NCBI GenBank assembly: GCA_030407085.1
Contig: CM059587.1
Location: 81,357,001-81,421,000 of the forward strand
Length of the DNA stretch: 64,000 nucleotides
Reading direction: 5' to 3'
DNA from: Trichopria drosophilae
Lineage: Eukaryota > Arthropoda > Insecta > Hymenoptera > Diapriidae
The position numbers were made by a program, and so were the translations under genes. Under the pieces are notes generated by a model. It was not told the origin of the DNA and ran no database searches. It saw nothing but the letters and a program-made list of their open reading frames with translations. Positions 11,137-21,205 of the stretch are shown in pieces (within the stretch, counting starts at the first letter, position 1; each line of letters starts with the position of its first letter).

Positions 11137-14100
11137 CAATATAACCCAGAAATTATAGCGATCCAAAAAACAAACTTCTCCTCGAACAAAAAATTCAATT
11201 TCAAAAACTACAAAATGATTTCGAAAAATAGACTAGGGGCAGCGCGTGCTAGTGGCGGTGTAGCTGTTCTAATTAAGGATACGTGGATCGCAAATGAAAT
11301 AAATATATCAAATCCGACGAACATTGAACTCGTGGCAGTACAAATCCTCGCCCCAATACATCTTAAAATAATAAACCTTTACCTTCCAAACAGTCTATAA
11401 AATCCATGGGAAGATCTAAAACGCATGCTGAAAACTATTACAAATAACATCCTAATCACAGGCGACTTTAACGCTCATAATCCTTACTAGGGCTCGCGAC
11501 ATTGTTGTTCAAGAGGCAGGGAACTGGAGAAAATAATCCTCGACCAAGAACTCGTTGTACTCAATACTGGCACTCCCACGCATTACAGTGTCGCAAATAA
11601 CAGCACAAGCGCAATCGACATAACCCTTTGCAGCCCAAAGTATTCAGATAGATTCAACTGGAATGTGCTAACCGACGAATGCGCAAGTCATCACTACCCT
11701 ATAATAATACAGAGTACAACGATGCATCGCCTCAAACAAACAATCAATCCTACCCCCCAGAACAGGTCTGGAAGTTCAAACGCGCAAGTGAAACGGACTG
11801 GATCAACTATGGAGAAGAAACAGAAAATATGTTACAACATTTGCAACTCCCCTCCATGCCATCAAACGAAAATGTAGACGAAGTCATCGATAAACTTACC
11901 AAAATTATTATAAACGGAGCGAACGATACCATAGGAGTGCATCAAGTAAAACATAACAAAAGGGAAGCACCATGGTGGAATGACGAATGCGCCACAGCAA
12001 AAGAAGAAAAAAACCATGCGTTCAACAGGTGGAAGAAACACAAATCACAAGAAAATAAAACATATTTTTTAGAAAAAAGAACCGTAGCTAGCAACACATT
12101 TAGAAAAGCGCGTCGTGAATCATGGCTAAACTACGTTTCCTCTCTTCAAAAAGGCACACCAATCGATGAAATATGGAAAAAAATAAAAAACGTTTCTGGA
12201 AAAATCAAAAAGAAATTCATAATAAAAGGGTTAAGCAGAAGTAATGGAAGTACTGTAACAGACAATCTTGAAATGGCAAACTTATTCGCAAATCATTTCG
12301 CATCTAACTCGTCATCCGACAATTTTCACCCTGAATCTATACCAGCAACAAATCCAGAAGAAGAAATTGAAAACGAACCAATAAAAGAACTACCAAGCGC
12401 AAACGACACAAAATCACTAAATGATCAATTCTCAATAACAGAACTAATATACGTACTATCAAAAAAAAAAACTGGAAAAGGGGCAGGTCCAGATAAAATA
12501 CCAACCATCCTATACAACAAATTATGAGGCAAAGGCAAGCACAAACTACTGGCCGTTATCAGCTGGACGTGGACAAATCAATTATTTCCCAATATTTGGA
12601 AAAAAGCTATTGTTATCCCACTAGCCAAACCAAATAAAAACAAATTTAAGTTGAATGATTACAGGCCGATATCACTAACCTGCACACTATGCAAAATCGT
12701 AGAAAGGCTTATCAACTTCAGGATCAAATGGCATCTAGAAAAATATAGCTTAATAGATAGTCATCAATTTGGATTCCGTAAGAATCACTCTACACAAGAT
12801 GCTCTCCAAATCTTCTACAACGACGGATGCGAAGCCCTAGCAAAAGATTACATATTAATGGCAGTATCTCGACATCGAGAAGGCGTTCGACATGACATGG
12901 CGAAAAAGGGTCTTACACATATTAGCCCAAATAGGAATACACGGAAATACATTCAATTTCATAGCGCAATTTCTCAACTCGAGATTCATCCGAGTGAAAT
13001 GCAACGGAGCGTTATCAGAGGAAATAAGTATTGAAAACGGAGTTCCACAAGGCTCCGTAATTAGTACCACGCTCTTTCTATTAGCTATAAACGGAATCGG
13101 AAGATATATATAGAAAAACCGTGTAAATATATAATATTCGCGGACGATGTTACGCTATATTGCAAAGGTAGAAATTTAGAAAAAATAATTAAACTACTCC
13201 AAACCAGTCTAAATCAGATCTGGTCGTGGTCGCTACACACAGGATTTAAATTCTCCGAAACTAAAACTAAATGCATCATTATCACCAACAAAAAGACAGA
13301 CACACAAAACAGTCAGTTAAAATTGAGTAACACGTATATAGAGAAAGTAAATTCAATAAAACTACTGGGTCTATGTTTTGACTCCAAACTAAAGTGGACG
13401 ATACATATAAAGCAATTAAAAACAGACTGCCAAAAACGCTTAGCTATACTAAAAAGTTTAGCATATAGATCATGGGGAGCCGACAAAGCAACACTTCTGA
13501 CTACCTATAAAGCTACTATACAGTCCAAGCTAGACTACGGTGCAATCCTTTATCAATGAGCTTCTAAGACTTTACTGGAAACATTAAACCCCATATTGAC
13601 ATCCGGAATGAAAACTGTAATAGGTGCGTATCATACTAGCCCAAAAAATAAAATACTGTTCGAATCATGTCAACTAACGTTATAAGAAAAAAGGGACCTG
13701 CTAACCATCTTATATGCTGCAAAGTGCAAGGACTTACCCAACAAAGAAAGCAGTAAAACAGGAAACTACAATCTAGATGACAAAGCATACGACAAAAACC
13801 TCTCAACACGCGACCATTCCCAATCTTAGCCAATAAGGCCCTACATAAGAACGATATACAAATACCACCTATCATACCATCCAATGAAACAAAGTTCCGT
13901 CCCTGGATCTATCGGGACTGGATAGACACGGGCATACAAAATGAATTCAAATACGAAAGGTACTCCGAAAACTTAAATATAGAAAATCAAATAAAAAACA
14001 AAATAGACTCGTTTAAAGAAGATTCGCTTTGGCATGTCTCCATAAAAATAGAAAACAATAAATTTTTTTGCAATATAGCTAATAAAGAAGGATTTGAAAC

Positions 14101-14218
14101 AAAAAATGAAGTCCCTAAACCGCAAGGAGAAATCAGAGATATCGTGCAAGCAATTAAAGCCATCACCGAACACATAAAAACATCAAAAGACCAAAGAAAT
14201 CGGCCATCATTATCTTGA
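11137..14218 (+). pseudogene. Jockey-group LINE, 5'-truncated ORF2 (endonuclease-reverse transcriptase)
   Basis: A non-LTR retrotransposon polyprotein, broken by stops and frameshifts. It opens inside the apurinic-type endonuclease (NPEIIAIQKTNF at 11143, SGGVAVLIK at 11251, GDFNAHNPY near 11461). Reverse transcriptase follows: KGAGPDKIP near 12477, NDYRPISLTCTLCKIVERL at 12654, the first catalytic Asp in LDIEKAFDMTW near 12867, NGVPQGSV near 13038 and FADDVT at 13137-13154. Reading moves frame 1, 3, 1, 3, with in-frame stops at 11398, 11488, 12525 and 13557. A basic C-terminal part with KFRPWIYRDW near 13892 runs to the stop at 14216. ORF1 is missing, as in 5'-truncated copies. FADD and motif order fit the Jockey/I group; no RNase H is evident. 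ATGACTA at 11127 and 14360 may be a target duplication. Confidence 0.85.
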
Positions 14219-14370
14219 ACAAGGCAGTGATCGAGTATTTAAGCAAAATTAACCATGATGCAATTAGTACAGAAATTAACAATAACCTATATTGCTCAAA
14301 CAGAATAAAACAACAACAAAAATTGTTTGGTTACCCTATTGCTCTCCGAATATAATAACATGACTATAGT
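14219..14370. other. LINE 3' trailer / junction
   Basis: A-rich sequence after the LINE stop, including AACAACAACAAAAATTG near 14310, leading to the tandem-repeat unit at 14371. There is no clean poly(A). Confidence 0.4.
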
Positions 14371-14730
14371 CAGTGTTCGCGCTGATTGTAAACAATTTTG
14401 ACCTTTACCCGGATAAATGCGCTACTCGTTAAATTTTATAAGTTATTGCACTCTTTTATTGCCCATAATTTAAAATATATTACAACTGTTTTGGAAAAAT
14501 GTTATTTTCACCTCTAACTGACCAAAATGCAAGAAAAATTATAACTGAGGCAAATGTTCCAATCGCATTCGATTTTATGCGACGTAATATGTACTTTGTT
14601 TCTCTTGACATTGTTGTAAATCTGACGAAGCAATACCATAAACAATTATAACAATAATCGAAACTGACGAATTTATCGAATAAATTCCAAGAACAAAAGT
14701 TTCTTAGAATATCGATTTAAGTAAGATTAT
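14371..14730 (+). repeat. Tandem repeat part b, copy 1
   Basis: About 360 bp, from CAGTGTTCGCGCTGATTG to TTTAAGTAAGATTAT. It is nearly identical to 17790-18155. In the second copy part b runs straight into part a (18156-18315); here that junction is split by the block at 14731-17582. Confidence 0.85.
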
Positions 14731-14779
14731 GTTTCGTGGTTATCCGACTTCCTAGCATACCCGTAATCCTACCCGGTTG

Positions 14780-15148
14780 TTACGACCGCGGTCGCAATCG
14801 CATCGCAAGTACTAACTCGGGTTGGGACATAACCGGAGACGCGACCCGATTATTAGATCCTTTGGGCCTCCCTCGACCCCACAATTTTACCGGCGCTCGC
14901 AACGATGTCGGTTGGTCTCGCTGACCACGCTCGCTCGCAATTGCCGACTCTTCCGGACGTTCGTGGGGGCTAATCCCCTCTTCTGGATGATCTTCGGGGT
15001 TAATCCCCTCTTCCGGACGATCTTCGGGGTTAATTCCCTCTTCCGGACGATCTTCGGGATTGATCCCCTCTTCCGGATGCTCTTCGTAGATCGGCTTTAG
15101 ATCGACCACATGACAAATGCCGTCACTCTTCCCGGAAGCGTCTATCAA
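14780..15148 (-). pseudogene. Retroelement polyprotein tail with decapeptide repeats (tentative)
   Basis: A 122-codon frame, open from 15148 at the edge of the poly(T). It begins with ICHVVDLKPIYEE, like the HV..LKP segment near the C-terminus of Ty3/Gypsy integrases. Four to five tandem copies of a PEEGINPEDR-like decapeptide follow (about residues 26-67), then a basic GRGRPKGSNNR stretch resembling an AT-hook. The 30-bp DNA unit occupies roughly 14965-15085. The part upstream of residue 1 is lost at the junction with the virus-like insertion. The integrase assignment rests on one short motif; the repeat is directly visible. Confidence 0.4.
14965..15085. repeat. 30-bp minisatellite encoding a decapeptide repeat
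   Basis: Four near-identical 30-bp units with core TTCCGGACGATCTTCGGGGT. The unit is a multiple of three, so it keeps the minus frame open and gives repeated PEEGINPEDR-type peptides. Confidence 0.85.
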
Positions 15149-15152
15149 TTCG

Positions 15153-15958
15153 TTTTTTTTTTTTTTTTTTTTTTTTTCTTAATCATATAAATAAAAACAG
15201 TATTAAACCTCTTGATTTCCCTGAGTGTCTCAATCAAAGGTCATACACCGATCAATGGTATCACGAGTTCGGATACCACTGAAATGATCCCTGCGGGATA
15301 CATTTAATCTGTTTAAGGCAATAGTTTTTGGCCTCGTCATTTTTTTTGGTGATGAGCGGACAAAGCCACTCAGGTGAATCTTTCATAAAACGTTCCAAGC
15401 GGCCTAAGTCCTTTTTTAGAATGGTAAACAATAATATCGACGGTTTACCCTTAAATATCTCTAGTGCTTCAAAAGTGGGATTTGTATATGAAAGCCCAAC
15501 GATTTTATTCGCCCTAGCGATTACGCTTAGGCCCTTTGCCGCGTCCCACCTGAATCCCCTCCAAGGCAGCCTCAAACCTCTTAAGGTTCTTTGCATGCCT
15601 TTGTAGCACACGCAATCCAGCCATATTCTTCTCATCTATCAAAGAAGAAATAAGAGCCCCGTGAATCTGCCAAGTTTGCACCACGTCTGGTATAACACTA
15701 TTATTAGCCCTCTGACGGAGGAGGACCATCGCCTGGAAGGCATCTTGTTCATGCCAGTCAGGTTCACTTAGCAACATATGATAGGCATCTGTTTTATGAG
15801 ACTTGCGAGATTTCTTGGGAGAAACCTCCTCGCTACTTCTTTCTTCTAAATCCAAATACTGTTCCCCGGGAACAGCCGGAATAGAAGCATAATTCGATTC
15901 ATTCAGGGACAATAAGTCCAAAGGGAGATCTTCGCGACATGCGGCCATTCTGCTATTT
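15153..15958 (-). pseudogene. Candidate mononegavirus mRNA-derived insertion (phosphoprotein-like?)
   Basis: On the minus strand a frame starts at 15948 (ATGGCCGCATG) and is open to 15514. From about 15570 a second frame continues to the stop at 15261, so one frameshift separates two halves of roughly 145 and 100 codons. The N-terminal half is acidic/serine-rich, then helical and charged. About 80 bases after the stop comes TATATGATTAAG followed directly by 25 A (plus-strand T 15153-15177). ATTAAG plus A-run matches the transcription-termination/polyadenylation signal of several mononegaviruses (known for filoviruses and relatives). I infer a reverse-transcribed viral mRNA, by position possibly a P gene; I do not recognise the protein itself. 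The alternative is a processed pseudogene of a host or transposon mRNA. No target duplication was found. Confidence 0.45.
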
Positions 15959-15994
15959 TTGGGTAAGAATATAAGGATTCCTTCGGCGACGAAA

Positions 15995-16570
15995 ATGGCA
16001 TGCCAACAGAGGGACGAACTGTGGGCGGCAGTCACAGCGCTGGCTCTGACCACAGAGCCTGATGCGGACGCTCTAGAAGCGGAAGAGCGTCGGCTCTTAG
16101 ATACGGCGGCGGTAGCATGGGAGCCGGTAGGCGAGGCTCTCCGGCAGATTCGAGCCCGGGACCAAGAGAACGATAGACTCCGCGAACAAGCCTTCCGGGA
16201 TCTCCGAGCCTATTGTGCTCAATTCAGAGTGAATGGACACGCCGAAACCCCCGCATGGGTGACAAGGATGGGGAACTTCCTGGAGAAGCGCCGGATCAAG
16301 GAGGATCTCTACCACGAGTTCACCCAAAGGAAGGAGGCCGAGCAGAAACTGGCTCGGGAGCGGCAGGAAGCCGAAGCTGCCCTTTAGCAATCGCGGAGGG
16401 CCCTAAAGGAGGCCGAACGAAAGGTTCGCGAGGCAGAGCGTCGACACCGGGCGTCCGAGGAGGCCGGATACCAGCATCGGCAGCAGGAACGGCGAACGCC
16501 ACAGCAGCGGCTAGCCCAACTTCTAGGGAAGCGAAGAAGGACTAGCCGGAATTACCGGCACCACCAGAAG
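15995..16570 (+). pseudogene. GC-rich coiled-coil ORF, Gag-like? (one in-frame stop)
   Basis: From ATG 15995 (MACQQRDELWAAV) the frame is open to TAG 16385-16387 and then continues in the same frame to about 16570. The product is rich in Glu, Arg, Ala and Gln, with long heptad-like stretches (around residues 100-190), so it is probably a coiled coil. GC content is clearly higher than the surroundings. It lies upstream, in the same orientation, of the LTR at 16880-17582, which would suit a gag-type ORF of that element. I do not recognise the family, and no zinc knuckle is visible. Confidence 0.45.
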
Positions 16571-16879
16571 CAACAGCCGGCGGAAAGCTATTTTTTTTTT
16601 TGAAAAATATGGCCTGACGGCCCTTACGTTGTGAAGGTCGGGGCCTCAACGCCTTTAAAATACAGGTGGGGAAGAAAAGACGAGGAGCTTGACTTGCCTG
16701 TCCTAACCTCTCCTAACTTTACCTTTATTTTGTTTTAAGTTTTTTTTAATGGGCATGAAGTATATACTTAATTTTGATTTATCTATTTGGTTCTCTTCTG
16801 GTATTTGATTACCGACTTGTCAGTTTATAAGGTCGAGCTGGTACCGCGTCCCGGGTACTCAGCGTCTGGGGGTGGGGCG
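16571..16879 (+). other. Spacer with polypurine tract before LTR
   Basis: T-rich sequence, then CTGGGGGTGGGGCG (16866-16879) immediately before the TGTAACG start of the LTR. That is where a polypurine tract for plus-strand priming should lie. No coding frame is supported. Confidence 0.5.
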
Positions 16880-17582
16880 TGTAACGAAAGCACCGGAACG
16901 CCGGTCACTTTTGTTACTACGAACTGCCTTTATCGGTATGTTCATTTATGTGTATGCGTATTAATGGGATTTGGCTGTATTTCAGATTTGAAAGGGATAG
17001 CCGGAGGAAGAGAAGGAGAGAGAAAAAGGGAGGGAGAGACAGAGGCGACAGGCTCGGCACGCGAAATTTGGAATTCGGGCAGATCAGATTTTTCCCTTCT
17101 CGAGCGCGTACTCTACCGGGGCCTATAGCGTTGCGGAAAAATTTATAGTGCGGACGTGAGTGTGCGTGGGTTAGCCATCCACCCTCAATTTGGGATTACC
17201 CGAGCCTGGAGCCGAGGACGCTGCGTGTGGGACAACGCAAATTTGTAAGTACCGGTTCGGCCGAACTTGACAAGTCGTCACTCCTCCCTTCTTCTCCGCT
17301 TTCCAACGCGATTCGGAAACTTTTGTTCCCACCCCGGATACGTATCGTATTTTTGTGCACCTTTTTTTTGTATATATTTTATTTAAGAATATAGTGTATT
17401 ATTCGTTTAGATAATTCCGGCAGTTGTTTTTGTAACGACCCGTCCCATTCTCTCCGGCGTTGACTAACCGGTGGACGGAAGTTGGTTCGCCGCGGGTTCC
17501 CGTCAACCGACGGTCGGAAAGTTCAATCGCCCTGCGGTTGAAAACCGATTTATTTCCTGGCGGAAAACAAAATTACGTTACA
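16880..17582 (+). mobile_element. 703-bp LTR (3' LTR of a truncated element)
   Basis: Starts TGTAACGAAAGCACCGG and ends AATTACGTTACA, giving TG...CA ends with the inverted pair TGTAACG/CGTTACA. A hairpin follows the start (GTAACGAAAG... CTTTTGTTAC, 16881-16919). A polypurine-like tract precedes it, and it ends exactly where tandem-repeat part a resumes at 17583. The matching 5' LTR is absent, and the left junction at 14731 shows no duplication, so the element is 5'-deleted or rearranged. Open frames inside (16787-17128 and 17460-17756) are not credible genes. Confidence 0.7.
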
Positions 17583-18315
17583 CCTGTTTGGGATAAAATT
17601 ACATTTTCAGCTCTTACTGTTATTAGATTTGCAATGATAAATATCATATCGCAAAATGGTTCGATCGTAATGGATTATTTCCCAGAAAACCAGAACATTG
17701 TGTCACTCGATATTTTTCAATATCTGTCATCGTTTTTCTATACAATTGCTGCATAAACTTTTCGTGTAGTTCATTCAAATTTTGCTAGTCAGTGTACGCG
17801 CGATTGTCAACAATTTTGACCTTTACTCGGATAAATGCGCTACTCGTTAAATTTTATAATTTATAATTTATTGCACTCTTTTATTGCCCATAATTTAAAA
17901 TATATTACAACTGTTTTGGAAAAATGTTATTTTCGTCTCTTACGGGCCGAAATGCAAGAAAAATCGTAACTGAGGCAAATGATCCAATCGCATTCGATTT
18001 TATGCGACGTAATATGTACTTTGTTCCTCTTGACATTGTTGTAAATCTGCCGAAGAAATTCCATAAACAATTATAACAATAATCGAAACTGATGAATTTA
18101 TCGAATAAATTCCAAGAACAAAAGTTTCTTAGAATATCGATTTAAGAAAGATTATACCTGTTTGGGAAAAAATTACATTTTCACCTCTTACTGTTATTAG
18201 ATTTGCAATGATAAATATCATATCGCAAAATGATTCGATCGTAATGGATTATTTCCTAGAAAACCAGAACATTGTGTCTATCGATATTTTAATATCTGTC
18301 ATCGTTTTTCTATAC
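17583..18315 (+). repeat. Tandem repeat a-b-a
   Basis: Part a (17583-17743, starting CCTGTTTGGG), a 46-bp linker, part b (17790-18155) and part a again (18156-18315). With part b at 14371-14730 this gives the original order b-a-b-a. The copies are over 90% alike by eye. The short open frames are incidental. Confidence 0.85.
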
Positions 18316-18320
18316 GAATA

Positions 18321-19075
18321 AAGAATGCCTCAGACTGCCTGTTTCTCACCCTCGGCTTCACCTCGGGTAAAAATTACACGCAGTCTGAGGCATTCTTTTT
18401 TACTGCCCGAGGGAAGTATACGATTTTTCTTTATGGCCGGGAGGATAAGCGGCATCTTTCCTTTCGCTTGCGGGAGGAAAGTTGGTGCTTTCCTCCCGGT
18501 GTGAAGAAAAATCGTATACTTCCCTCGGGAAGTAAAAAAGAATGCCTCAGACTGCCTGTTTCTCACCCTCGGCTTCACCTCGGGTAAAAATTACACGCAG
18601 TCTGAGACATTCTTTATTTTACCTTCCTCGTTGAGTAATATACTATTTGCACCCGTAGGCAATCACCGATGCACAAGGGACGGCGAAGCCGTCCCTTGTG
18701 CACGGGATTGCCTGCGGGAGTAAAAGTTGATTTTACGCACTTGTCACGAAAATAACTATTTCGATATACTTTGCGTAAAATTTGATTTTACGCACCGTTT
18801 TTAGTGCGTAAAGTACGATTTTACGCACTACTGCTGACCGCGGCTCTCTCGTGCTGCCCGGCTGCGCCGGGCACTCGTGCGCCGCGGTCATCACACGTGC
18901 GTAACATCATATTTGACTCACAAAAAACGGCGCACAAATTTTACGCATAGTATATCGAAAAATATCGCTCGGCACGCGTGTGTAAGAATTCGATTTTACG
19001 CACCGCCCTATCTAATCACATGTTAAAAACGGTGCGTAAAATCGTATTTTACGCACTAGTATCGAAAAATACTAT
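18321..19075. repeat. Array of hairpins (palindrome cluster)
   Basis: Successive inverted repeats: H1 arms AAGAATGCCTCAGACTGC 18321-18338 and 18380-18397; H2 arms of 26 bp 18406-18431 and 18504-18529 around a second stem; H3 18538-18616, a repeat of H1; H4 18652-18719 with a 30-bp stem around a GAA loop; several TTTTACGCAC/GTGCGTAAAA pairs 18731-18830; H6 18835-18890 (TGACCGCGG/CCGCGGTCA); and further TTTTACGCACCG/CGGTGCGTAAAA pairs to about 19060. The stems are GC-rich islands in AT-rich DNA. No protein is supported. Related pieces lie at 20460-20645 and 62350-62640. The function is unknown. Confidence 0.8.
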
Positions 19076-19989
19076 TATCGCGATTATCAGCGCGAGAGAA
19101 TTATACATATATATCTTTTCGAAAACACGACTTAAAGATTTTTTACTTTGTTTGTTGCCTTCGGAAAACTATAGAGATTACATCCTATAAGTTTCAAATC
19201 AGTTCGTTACTTCGTATACGAGAAACTGTACGTTATGTTTTAAAATCTATTGATTTTGCGGAGATAATATTTTACAGTTTTTATTTTTTGTCTCGTAACC
19301 TTGACATCGAATAAAAAAATGTCAAATATAAATATGGTGTAGAATCTAATTCTCTATATGGTAGTATTTTTTAAAATCCATTTTGCGAAAAGTGATTTTT
19401 TCTGGCTTTATCTACTGACCGGTTCTGCGTTTCGAGCGCCTACCCGGTTATTGCTTGAAAACCCTCAATAATTGTTCTATTAATCCTAGTCTGTCGGCTA
19501 ACACCGAGGTATTAGTCAACTCGCTACGGTTACTAATAAAATTTTTATTGTCCCTAAGGTATTGTCCCTTTTCGGTAATAAAAGAAATTGAGAAAAAAAA
19601 ATTTTTAAAGGGACGAAATACGTTCGTCTCAAGTAAAGTAAAAATTATAAAAATAAATATCAATGTCGAAACATTGAAAATTATTTATCGTCTCGTTGGG
19701 CTAATTATTGTGATTAGTCACAACAGTTTAAAATAAGGATTGTTAGTCACAATTAATTTTGTTTTATACTCACTTTTGAATTTGGTGGTTAATTTCTTAG
19801 AGGAAATCAGATCAGGAAAACCCTTGAGAAAATTTAGTTCTAGTTTGTAAAGATGAGAGAACCGTGAATGTTGATGAAATGGAACAGTTCCGCTACACAG
19901 AAAATGAGGGAACTGCGAACGGTGATTTTATGTAACAGTTTCGCTATGCAGAAAGCGAGGGAACTGTGAATGATCTCTAAATATGAACT

Positions 19990-20757
19990 TGTTACGTTCG
20001 GAAGTTACGTTCCGACCGTAACTGATATCTTTATCACTTCTGACACCAGGTTGGTTTAACGGCATTAACAACCAAACCGATTATTAATTTTGTCCTTGAA
20101 AAATATATGAATCAATGAATAAATGAATAAAGGCTCGCTCTTCGCTAGCCCCCGTATGGGTTGCCTGATCGATATAAGTTATTTTGGGAGTAATGATAAG
20201 TGCGTTAAGAATTCTATTTTATCTTTAATTGTATTTGGCTTACAGATAAATGAATAAGTTACAGGCCACCGATCCTTGTATTGGATAGTAGAGGGTTTCC
20301 CCTCTGGATGGCGAGTAAAGTTATGATTTGAATTATATGAAGCAAATGACGAGGTAAAAAGATTGGACAAGAGAGAGAAGGAAGGGTAGTAATAATTACT
20401 TTAAAAATACCTGATTAGTATAATCCGTAAACTATTGCAAGGTTACACTTTACTAAACCCACTTCTTATCCTACCGACCCGCAAGCGGGAGGGAAGTTGC
20501 TGCTTATCCTCCCTTGCGTGAAGAAAAATCGTATACTTCCCTCGGGAGATAAAAAAGAATGCCTCGGCTTTGCCTCGGGCAAAAATTACACGCAGTCTAA
20601 GGCATTCTTTATTTTACCTCCCTTGTTGAGTAATATACTATCTGTGAGAACGATAATCTTAAATTGTTATATGATATGTACGCGGAATGTAGCATTGTAT
20701 TCCGTGGGAATGATGATGTTAATTTAATAAAAAAGTAATTTTACGCGGAACGTAACA
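19990..20757. mobile_element. Solo LTR, 768 bp, with 4-bp target duplication
   Basis: Ends TGTTACGTTCGG and CCGCGTAAAA-like DNA leading to GGAACGTAACA, so TG...CA with inverted TGTTACG/CGTAACA. AACT flanks it at 19986-19989 and 20758-20761; a 4-bp duplication is usual for Ty3/Gypsy elements. It lies inside the minisatellite of member C. A piece of the hairpin-array family occupies 20460-20645 within it. Confidence 0.85.
20460..20645. repeat. Hairpin-array fragment inside the solo LTR
   Basis: Matches 18460-18640: GAAGAAAAATCGTATACTTC, AAAGAATGCCTC, AAAATTACACGCAGTCT and GTTGAGTAATATACTAT appear in the same order. The first hairpin copy is shortened here. Confidence 0.8.
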
Positions 20758-21205
20758 AACTTATGCGAAACAATTCCGCTTCACCTAAGTGAGAGAATTG
20801 TTTATGATGATGTACAAAATTTAGATCATCCCGCTTCACCAAAGTGAGAGAACTCTCAAGAGGTTCAAAAGGTTCGCTTCACCTTAAGTGAGGAAACAAT
20901 TAAAATCTTATTTCTAGCTTGACCGTACGTTTGTTTATAGTGCCTGCCCACCGTGGAAAAGCTTCGGACTGGGTAGAGAGGGTGTCTGGTGTGAGGAGGG
21001 TAGATCGGGTGACAATTTGTGAACGTTTTTTTCTTCCAATGTTGTAATTCTTGATGTTACAATAAATTTTCTCTTGATATCTTGATGGATTGTTTTAGAA
21101 TTGTATCATATTAGTTTATACAAAAATGAATGAAAATTCTAGGATTTATAGAACTAAAGTTATTTAAATAAAATGACTAAGCTTAAGAATTTTGAATTTA
21201 CTTAA

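Larger units (their letters stand above)
19470..21205 (+). repeat. LTR-like repeat family, member C (5'-truncated, split)
   Basis: Opens with the shared block CCTAGTCTGTCGGCTA (19485) and GTCCCTAAGGTATTGTCCC. The AGTTCCGCT minisatellite follows at 19850-19985 and, after the LTR insertion at 19990-20757, again at 20762-20910. The family 3' block (CCCACCGTGGAAAAGCTTCG at 20947) and tail run to about 21205. The TGTTAYG start seen in A and B is missing. Confidence 0.65.

Noticed and set aside
14822..15100. Plus-strand 92-codon frame with repeated LFRTIFGVN
   Set aside because: Opposite-strand reading of the 30-bp repeat; the minus reading has the more plausible flanking motifs.
16213..16545. Second plus-strand frame overlapping the coiled-coil ORF
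   Set aside because: A shadow of the GC-rich coiled-coil frame; no start context and no motif.
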